From the NCBI GenBank assembly GCA_031963365.1, contig JASSUF010000003.1, positions 1 to 41,089 of the forward strand: 41,089 bases of DNA, in the 5' to 3' direction. This DNA is from JASSUD01 sp031963365 (GTDB lineage: Bacteria > Pseudomonadota > Gammaproteobacteria > Burkholderiales > Burkholderiaceae). The notes under the pieces are model-generated. The model was not told where the DNA came from. It ran no database searches and was given only the letters and a program-made list of their open reading frames with translations. This document shows positions 35,531 to 41,089 of this stretch, piece after piece (positions within the stretch are counted from its first letter, which is position 1; every line of letters starts with the position of its first letter). The position numbers and the translations under genes were made by a program.

Positions 35531-36190
35531 TTAAGTGGAAGATTGCAGAGACGCATGTATAGCAAGAGGGCATGTATAGAGCATCTCTCTCAAATAGTGT
35601 ATTATGCCTAATACTATGGAAATAAAAGCCATATATACATATAACGATAATTTATAAGGCTCCACTATCATTTTTATGGTATGGTAAAAAGCTTTTTTTA
35701 TTATGCCCATAATGGAGGTGGGGGTTTTTGAAATGTCTCTATCTTCAGGGTATATTTCTACTATCCTCTCTTCATGGAAATAGATTAAATCTATATCTTC
35801 AAAAAAATCCTCTATACTTCCACCTTCAAACCGATAGTTTACATCCTTATTTTCAAAAAAACACTCTATATTCCCATTTCTAAATGAATAGTCTACGTCC
35901 TCTTCCGGAAATATATCTTTTGATATAGCTACTTGTTTTCTTACATCATGTATATGATGTACTGAGTCATGTGTAGATAGCTCGGTCACCTGCTCAGAGC
36001 GGTATTTCTCGCCAATAATAAGCTGTGATTCAGTAAGACCTATTCCTGAATCTGTTGATCCTCTCCGCTCTAATTCAACTTCCCTTGATAGCTGCTGCAC
36101 CTTTCTAATAGGAAATCTTTCTAAGTAGAAAGGAGGGCTGTTTGCTTTATGTAGTATAAGATTTTCATTGTCAATGATGTGGAAATTCAT
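35531..36190 (-). CDS. FFED-repeat protein with C-terminal membrane segment, copy 2
   Basis: This 219-residue protein is a paralogue of the 27299 gene. It shares the start pattern MNFHIIDNENLILHKANS with ERFPIR, two FFE(N/D) motifs (FRNGNIECFFENKDVNY and FEGGSIEDFFEDIDLIY, here about 26 residues apart), a hydrophobic segment near 180-198 (LSLYVYMAFISIVLGIIHYL) and a tail LYTCPLAIHASLQSS. The middle has extra Ser/Glu-rich sequence (RRGSTDSGIGLTES). GGAG lies 8 bases before the ATG at 36190. No known family is recognised. The opposite orientation and 8-kb separation suggest duplication or separate arrival with each fused replicon. Confidence 0.75.
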   Translation of the reverse strand: MNFHIIDNENLILHKANSPPFYLERFPIRKVQQLSREVELERRGSTDSGIGLTESQLIIGEKYRSEQVTELSTHDSVHHIHDVRKQVAISKDIFPEEDVDYSFRNGNIECFFENKDVNYRFEGGSIEDFFEDIDLIYFHEERIVEIYPEDRDISKTPTSIMGIIKKAFYHTIKMIVEPYKLSLYVYMAFISIVLGIIHYLREMLYTCPLAIHASLQSST

Positions 36191-36280
36191 AATAAAACTC
36201 CTGCTTACCTTTGAAAAAAGTATTCTTATTGTTTAGTCGATAAATTACATTTCAACATAGGCAAAAGAACTTATTTTTAT

Positions 36281-36322
36281 AAAAGCCTGCTTTTAATAGT
36301 CATCTATTAAAAGCAGGCTTTT
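36281..36322. terminator. Perfect 19-bp hairpin upstream of FFED copy 2
   Basis: AAAAGCCTGCTTTTAATAG at 36281-36299 pairs exactly with 36304-36322 around a 4-base loop, and a T-run follows on the + strand. It lies ~90 bases upstream of the gene at 35531-36190. The rest of 36191-36666 shows no gene with good signals. Confidence 0.75.
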
Positions 36323-36666
36323 TCTATTATTAAATTGTAAATTTAATAGAAATGTATAGTGTATTTGTTTAAGATAAAGTATGAGGCAAATTTTAAGTCC
36401 CACATTAAAAAATGGGGAGTGCCTCCTTTCTATATACAGTAGACCAACCTCTATGATTAATTTGCGATCGATTGCATGATCTCGTACACATAATTATTTG
36501 TAATATGATGACAATCGTTTTTATGTTACTGATGACCAGCGCGATAAAAATGTATGTATAGGGGCTTGGGACGATGTGGAGCTGGAAGTAATTCAAGCGT
36601 GCTTTTCAAGAAGTGCCTCTCCCTAAAATAAGTTGACAGTTTTATCTCGTGTAGAAGGAGCATCAA

Positions 36667-37035
36667 TTGCAATTAGAAACAAAGCATACAAAGCGTACAC
36701 AACGGGACTACAGTATGGCTTTTAAGCTATCGGTAGTTGAGCAAGTAGAAAAAGGCGAGTTTAGCTATAAAGAGGCGCAGCGCCATTATGGAATCCAGGG
36801 TCGTACGACCGTCCTAATGTGGCTACGCAAACATGGTCGGCAGGATTGGAGCAAGGGAATTTCCTCTTGCGCGAGAGGAGCCAATAGAGAGGAAAGTCAC
36901 CGTACTTTGTTGTATATGCTGGAGCAACGTATCAATGAGCTAGAAATACAACTACAGAAAGCTAATCACAAGGCGCACTTCCTTGAAGCAGCGCTCGACG
37001 TTCTCAATGAAGAAAAAGGAGGTAAGTGCCGCTGA
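36667..37035 (+). CDS. IS3-family transposase OrfA, without OrfB
   Basis: This 122-residue protein is a typical OrfA helix-turn-helix: RTQRDYSMAFKLSVVEQVEK, then YKEAQRHYGIQGRTTVLMWL and RKHGRQDW. A leucine-zipper-like C-terminus follows (LEQRINELEIQLQKANHKAH). The TTG start at 36667 follows AGAAGGAG. In an intact IS3 element orfB (DDE integrase) would overlap or follow by frameshifting; here the sequence after 37035 has no orfB, and trfA-2 lies 230 bases further. The element is therefore a 5' fragment, although OrfA itself is intact and could be expressed. Confidence 0.78.
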   Translation: MQLETKHTKRTQRDYSMAFKLSVVEQVEKGEFSYKEAQRHYGIQGRTTVLMWLRKHGRQDWSKGISSCARGANREESHRTLLYMLEQRINELEIQLQKANHKAHFLEAALDVLNEEKGGKCR

Positions 37036-37261
37036 CAGTCTGCCGCACAATCGGGCTAAAATATGTTTGGCCTAATCGGTCAAAGCCCGTTGGCGCCGGA
37101 TACATTTCATTAAGAGCATCTAGATCGGGTACGCGATAAGTATCCATAGGGGGGATGTAAGATTTTTATTTTTTGTACAATAAGATAACGCGCATAGAAT
37201 AATTTTTTCATTTTCTGCGTTTTTAGACTCTTCATCACTCGTATCTGCATGCGAAAATGAT

Positions 37262-38137
37262 TTATTTTCGGATAATGTGAATATTATCTCCTTTGTCCAG
37301 TTCAACTAGTTTAGCAATTCCTTTTTTTTGGATTTCCGCGCACGCTCGTTTCACATTGCGCCTCCAATTTGGAAGATTTAATTCATTGGAGCCGCACATT
37401 TGGCGGAATTGCTCTACTTTAAGTGGGTAGGGCACTTTATGGCTAGAGATATAATCAGCTAAGCGCCTAGCAATAGGGGTAAGATCACGGTACGTTTTCC
37501 ATGAATGATTGGTAAAATCATTACCAGCAAATAATAATATTAAATTTGGATTAATCCATACTTGATATTTTGTGGCTTTACCATCGTGATCATTGCGCGT
37601 GGTATATTGAGCAATGAGTGAAATGGCTCCACTTTTGCCGTATTTACGATCATTTTGCACTAATACTTCACTTGCCTTAAGGCGTGATATACATTCACGT
37701 GCTTTTTCGTAATAACGACCATTTCTTGCCCATCCTACATCGCGCACCAGGTCTTTGATAGAAAATTCAAACGGCTCGCCTAATGGATATTTTTTAGCAT
37801 AATGCAAGGTTTGAAGCCATATTATTTCATCATCTTCTGCGCGCAGCTCAATACCTGTATATAAAATAGACACCCCTTCATGGAGATGGAAAAGCTGTTC
37901 TCGTACCAAGTTCAGGCGAGGTGTTCTTTTATTACGCGCAGTGAATATAGAGGACCTTGCGTAGTCATTTGGAATAAAGCGTTCATTATCATGTACAGTT
38001 TTAGGAAATAATAAATCAAGTTGAAATGGTTTATCAGGGATAATACCTTTCATTTTTAAATAAGCTTTTTGGCGTGCTCTATCTGCTACTGCTATAAGTT
38101 GCTTACTAGTATCTTTCAACTCCATTATTTTATCCAT
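37262..38137 (-). CDS. trfA: TrfA-family plasmid replication initiator, copy 2
   Basis: This 291-residue protein shows the TrfA hallmarks: FIPNDYARSSIFTARNKRTP (about 54-74), ILYTGIELRAEDDEIIWLQT and a C-terminal winged-helix-like part (QFRQMCGSNELNLPNWRRNV). It is well diverged from copy 1 yet shares the same order of motifs, so it should bind a different iteron set. The iterons at 29726-30206 are the obvious candidates, though they are ~7 kb away. The frame is intact. A hairpin like that upstream of trfA-1 precedes it. Confidence 0.87.
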   Translation of the reverse strand: MDKIMELKDTSKQLIAVADRARQKAYLKMKGIIPDKPFQLDLLFPKTVHDNERFIPNDYARSSIFTARNKRTPRLNLVREQLFHLHEGVSILYTGIELRAEDDEIIWLQTLHYAKKYPLGEPFEFSIKDLVRDVGWARNGRYYEKARECISRLKASEVLVQNDRKYGKSGAISLIAQYTTRNDHDGKATKYQVWINPNLILLFAGNDFTNHSWKTYRDLTPIARRLADYISSHKVPYPLKVEQFRQMCGSNELNLPNWRRNVKRACAEIQKKGIAKLVELDKGDNIHIIRK

Positions 38138-38225
38138 TCACTATAAGGTCCCATAGAGGTCATCACGTAGGAAAAAGCTAATATGGTGTAATATAACGGC
38201 ATTTTATTGGCTGGGGCCACTCATA

Positions 38226-38256
38226 AAAAAATCCGGTGCGTTAACATCGGACTTTT
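38226..38256. terminator. Hairpin upstream of trfA-2, analogous to the one upstream of trfA-1
   Basis: AAAAATCCGGTG and CATCGGACTTTT pair with one mismatch and one wobble around CGTTAA. Loop and stem resemble the trfA-1 hairpin (CGCCAA loop), at about the same distance from the gene. Nothing else is recognised in 38138-38495. Confidence 0.65.
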
Positions 38257-38495
38257 CTATTTCAGCTATTTTTTATGTATCGCCCTATCTCTTACAAGAT
38301 CACGCTATATTTTTAATGCTATGTAAGTTGGATCTTAAAAAGAGCACATTCTAATAAGAAAAGAGACAGGCTATTTATTATGGATGCTTACATTAGATAA
38401 AGAGAATTAGGGAAATACCTTAGAAAATATGTGGGATATCTAGGAGAGAATAGAAAATTACAGTTAAAGTATAACCCTATAAAAAAGGAATACGC

Positions 38496-38672
38496 ATGCA
38501 AACCATAGACACTCTGCTAGAAAAAGCATTAAAGCATTTATACAACAGTCAAGTGGTGAAATGGGGACGTTTGTTTTGCTCCAGAAAACAGTCTATTAAA
38601 AATGTGTTATCTATACACAAGCCCCTGCAGATGGCGAAGCGGTTTTTTCTATCCAAAGACCGCAATGATTGA
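38496..38672 (+). CDS. Short hypothetical ORF
   Basis: A 58-residue frame, MQTIDTLLEKALKHLYNSQV at the start and a basic C-terminus (MAKRFFLSKDRND), has AAGGAA 6 bases before the ATG. No family is recognised. The good ribosome site favours a real small gene or the truncated start of a longer one. Confidence 0.4.
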   Translation: MQTIDTLLEKALKHLYNSQVVKWGRLFCSRKQSIKNVLSIHKPLQMAKRFFLSKDRND

Positions 38673-38917
38673 GTCAATATTCCTGTTAGTAGATGGGGAT
38701 CTCCCCCTGTTTCTGGTGGGCTGGGCTTAGCCTTTGCTAATTAGGTGATTCTGTCTTCTGGGGTGAGGCAGGCATTCAAAAAGATTGCGGTCAGCATATT
38801 GGGGTTCGTGCCTCACCACCAATCTACCATTCTTTGCGCTCTGCCTATCAACAACTCGTCGTTCTATAACGTACATAACATCAGTTAATAATGATGTTAG
38901 CTTAGAGAGAGAAATGC

Positions 38918-39184
38918 ATGGCCCATTCTGTTAAAGAGAGCGTAGTAGGCCTTGGCTTGTGGGTTATTGCGTATCTGATATACCTCGCTTCCGCTATTGC
39001 AGATAGTGACTGGAGCAACGGCAGCAATTTCATTGAAAATATATTAATTATATTGGGGAGTACGTTGCTCTATACGGCAATCATTGCCGTTATACGGAGT
39101 GTATATGCATCCATCCTAAAATGGCTGAACAAACGCGCTTATACATTCTCCTTTTGCTCTCGGCGTGGGTTAGAGAGTGAATAG
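38918..39184 (+). CDS. Small two-pass inner-membrane protein
   Basis: This 88-residue protein has two hydrophobic helices (VVGLGLWVIAYLIYLASAIA and FIENILIILGSTLLYTAIIA) joined by a short polar loop, with a basic C-terminus, giving N-in/C-in topology by the positive-inside rule. No family is recognised. AGAGAGA precedes the ATG. It ends ~100 bases before the giant gene at 39288 on the same strand, so it could be a cotranscribed accessory, for example a holin-like, immunity or export helper. That link is inference from position only. Confidence 0.55.
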   Translation: MAHSVKESVVGLGLWVIAYLIYLASAIADSDWSNGSNFIENILIILGSTLLYTAIIAVIRSVYASILKWLNKRAYTFSFCSRRGLESE

Positions 39185-39287
39185 GCGTGCTACTTTGTGC
39201 TTCTGCGCTCATGCTCTGTGATAAAAAATCCTGCTGACACTGCATATCGGTAATGGCATTGAACAGTTGAAAACAGGGTATTGGTAT

Positions 39288-41089
39288 ATGGGTATCTTTG
39301 ATGCAATGGAAGAGCAGCCCAAGCACGCTCAAGACTCGATGCATGGAGTGTCTTCTGGTGAGGAGGCAGCTGTTCAAGTAGTAGATTTGACTTTGGGGCT
39401 GCCTTCAATCGACTGGCACGCTTTACAGTTTTCGAAGTCAAAGTTTCGTGCGGCTGTGCGCAAGCAATTCCCACAGTGGCAGGAATTTATATCCACCGGG
39501 CGTAACGAACAGGCGTTCTCCCATGACAAGCTCGAGGAGCTATTGTCAAAGACAAAGGTAGGAGAGGCCGAGTGGCCTGATGCGATACCCGCTGCCGTTC
39601 AGGTTATCCATAAGCAGATGTTAAGGCTGAAGACGGCCCAAGCGCTAATATGGAGCCATTCGCAGAAAGCGGCCCAAACAGGATGGCGAAGCCCCAGTGC
39701 GATGTACCTCAACGAGGCGGTCGAGGAGCTGCTCAATACCACGCAAGCGCTACTTAGTACAAATCAGCAAGCCCAGGATTGGGTGGTTGAGGTCGAGAAC
39801 AAGGAGGCGCTTGAGCGTGTGGTAGGGGAAAATAACGAGACGGGAGCACAGCTGGTAGAGGAAGCCCTTAAAGGGATGCAAGAGGAGGCGGCACAGAATG
39901 CCAAGAAGAAAGCGGCTACCGGTCTGGAGCAGGCAGCAACGCAGGTAAACGCAGCGGCACGCGAGATCACCAAGGAGTATGACAAGCGGACTTACCAACC
40001 CGTCCAGACGGACGACGAGAGGCTGATACGGGGAGGCGCACAGACGCTTGTGGATCTCTCTTTGCAGCTTACGCAGGCAGCAAAAAGGATCAAGCAGGAT
40101 GCCAAAGCCGATCAGGCTAAAGAGGGACGCGGATTCCTCGCTAAAGTGGGTGACGCCAGCAAATCTTTTCTAAAGAATAGCCCCACATATCTTTTTAATG
40201 TTGCAACGGCGCCGGCACAGGGATTAGCCCACGCATACAAAGCGGTAGGCGAGCGGGCGGAAAAAAACATGAAGCGACGTGCCGCGGATATAACGCGCTT
40301 GGGTATCGATCCACGCGATTACGATAGGTATGCGACCTTCAGAGACTTTAATGCTTTTATAGACCGTCGTATACAGACTGCGAAGAAAGTGCCGGATTCT
40401 GCGCATGCAGCCATTGCCGCTGTGAAGAAGCCGGTGTCTGTAGGGATCCGGCATGCGATGGCTTCTCCTTCTTCTAAACAAGAAGGGGGTATTGGATCGG
40501 GTAGTGTAGATCATGCCACTCTGGCTACCGCAGCGCTTGGTACAGTGGGGCTGGAGCTGCTCAATGAGGTGCACAAACTACGAGAAGGGGCAATACAGCT
40601 CATAGGTTCTGCAAGTGAGGCCAAAAAGGTCCAGAAAGCGCAAGCGAAGATGCGCACAGCCGAAAATGCGCAGCCAGAGGAAGGCATGCAGGCGAAGCAA
40701 GGGCTACAGGCGAAGGCAGGCAAGCTGCTCGAATTTGCGGCAAGTGCGAAGGTGCAAGCGCATTCTGGCACGCTAGAAGACCATATGAGCTGGGCGCTGG
40801 ATCAAGTTCCCCTCCCCTTGCAAGGCGAAGCCCATGATCTTCTGAGAGCATATAAGCCTGACTTTGAGGATGCTGCGAAGTACGTAAATTGGATTGCCAA
40901 TAAACTGGACTTTGCCGCGCAGGAGGCCCTAGGTGCCAACGCGAATCTGGAAAAAGTAAAATGGTTGGCGGAGGCCACGCTGTCCGACATAATCCTCGTA
41001 GAAGAAGCCATTAAATTCACGACAACGCAGATGACCGGCACGTCCTATGGATTGCATGCGCGTAACTGGCGGCTAGCAAAAGGGATAGG
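39288..41089 (+). CDS. N-terminal part of a second giant toxin-like protein (runs off window)
   Basis: The ATG at 39288 opens a frame with no stop through 41089 (600 complete codons). Residues ~47-150 are homologous to residues ~120-230 of the 3836-12946 protein: KFRAAVRKQFPQWQEF and FSHDKLEELL against FRTEVRNKLKQAQEF and FSHEKLPELL, with AVEELL further on. The rest is Ala/Glu/Lys-rich helical and coiled sequence with no membrane segment yet. The DNA is visibly richer in G+C than the surrounding plasmid. The start is supported by the leader shared with the other giant gene. No catalytic domain is visible; it would lie beyond the window. It may continue in the frame at bases 1-2231 if the molecule is circular. 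Confidence 0.85.
   Translation, partial: MGIFDAMEEQPKHAQDSMHGVSSGEEAAVQVVDLTLGLPSIDWHALQFSKSKFRAAVRKQFPQWQEFISTGRNEQAFSHDKLEELLSKTKVGEAEWPDAIPAAVQVIHKQMLRLKTAQALIWSHSQKAAQTGWRSPSAMYLNEAVEELLNTTQALLSTNQQAQDWVVEVENKEALERVVGENNETGAQLVEEALKGMQEEAAQNAKKKAATGLEQAATQVNAAAREITKEYDKRTYQPVQTDDERLIRGGAQTLVDLSLQLTQAAKRIKQDAKADQAKEGRGFLAKVGDASKSFLKNSPTYLFNVATAPAQGLAHAYKAVGERAEKNMKRRAADITRLGIDPRDYDRYATFRDFNAFIDRRIQTAKKVPDSAHAAIAAVKKPVSVGIRHAMASPSSKQEGGIGSGSVDHATLATAALGTVGLELLNEVHKLREGAIQLIGSASEAKKVQKAQAKMRTAENAQPEEGMQAKQGLQAKAGKLLEFAASAKVQAHSGTLEDHMSWALDQVPLPLQGEAHDLLRAYKPDFEDAAKYVNWIANKLDFAAQEALGANANLEKVKWLAEATLSDIILVEEAIKFTTTQMTGTSYGLHARNWRLAKGI

Noticed and set aside
36405..36596. 63-codon minus-strand frame
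   Set aside because: No ribosome site, and low-complexity hydrophobic composition typical of AT-rich non-coding DNA.
38762..38821. tRNA-like end: GGTGAGG pairing with CCTCACC followed by ACCA and a GGTTCG word
   Set aside because: Only ~60 bases from acceptor to CCA, with no D-arm or anticodon arm; a chance inverted repeat is more likely.
1..41089. CRISPR arrays
   Set aside because: No set of identical repeats with regular unique spacers was seen; the short repeats present are plasmid iterons or tandem repeats.

Overview
The window looks like most or all of a low- to mid-GC plasmid from a host-associated (probably intracellular or endosymbiotic) proteobacterium. It carries IncP-type TrfA initiators, a RepB-type primase, an overlapping parA-parB pair, iteron arrays and DnaA boxes. 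It has no conjugation, ribosomal or central metabolic genes. Its cargo is large multidomain toxin-like proteins, two ankyrin-repeat proteins, a HEAT-repeat protein and several unrecognised membrane-anchored families, all spread among decayed insertion sequences. The species cannot be named from the sequence; fungal or invertebrate endosymbionts related to Burkholderiales are one guess.

Layout. Bases 1-2231 are the 3' part of a giant + strand gene cut by the window edge. Bases 2408-12946 are a two-gene minus-strand operon. It encodes a ~3036-residue protein with a clan CD-like His/Cys pair, a papain-like Cys-His-Asp triad and a C-terminal GNAT fold. Three bases later comes a 474-residue protein joining a degenerate kinase-like region to a CX5R phosphatase loop. 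Bases 13271-14740 hold a small Ser-rich gene and a wrecked IS66 element. Bases 14769-20829 are replicon A: origin iterons, primase, trfA-1, a triple-palindrome candidate centromere, parB and parA. Bases 21185-23653 hold an ankyrin protein and an internally duplicated unknown protein. Bases 23616-26387 are a mobile-element scar: two inverted IS5-family fragments around a RelE-type toxin-antitoxin pair, a transposase-VapC chimera and the tail of a Tn3 transposase. Bases 26374-29637 hold a HEAT protein, a membrane protein with FFED repeats, a group II intron remnant and an IS3 remnant. Bases 29726-30830 are replicon B: a second origin with different iterons and a decayed primase. Bases 31021-38256 hold 155-bp repeats, an AbrB-type protein, a coiled-coil membrane protein, a second ankyrin protein, a second FFED-type protein, an IS3 orfA and trfA-2. 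Bases 38496-41089 hold small ORFs and the start of another giant gene running off the right edge.

How it fits together. Replication needs TrfA plus iterons, the primase primes synthesis, and ParA/ParB with the palindromes segregate the molecule. Two trfA genes, two primase loci (one dead) and two unrelated iteron families suggest a fusion of two related plasmids with replicon B decaying. The giant genes are paralogous at their N-termini and share upstream sequence, so they form a family of candidate secreted effectors or toxins. The two genes cut by the window edges lie head to tail and could be one gene across a circular junction, although the frame does not close directly.
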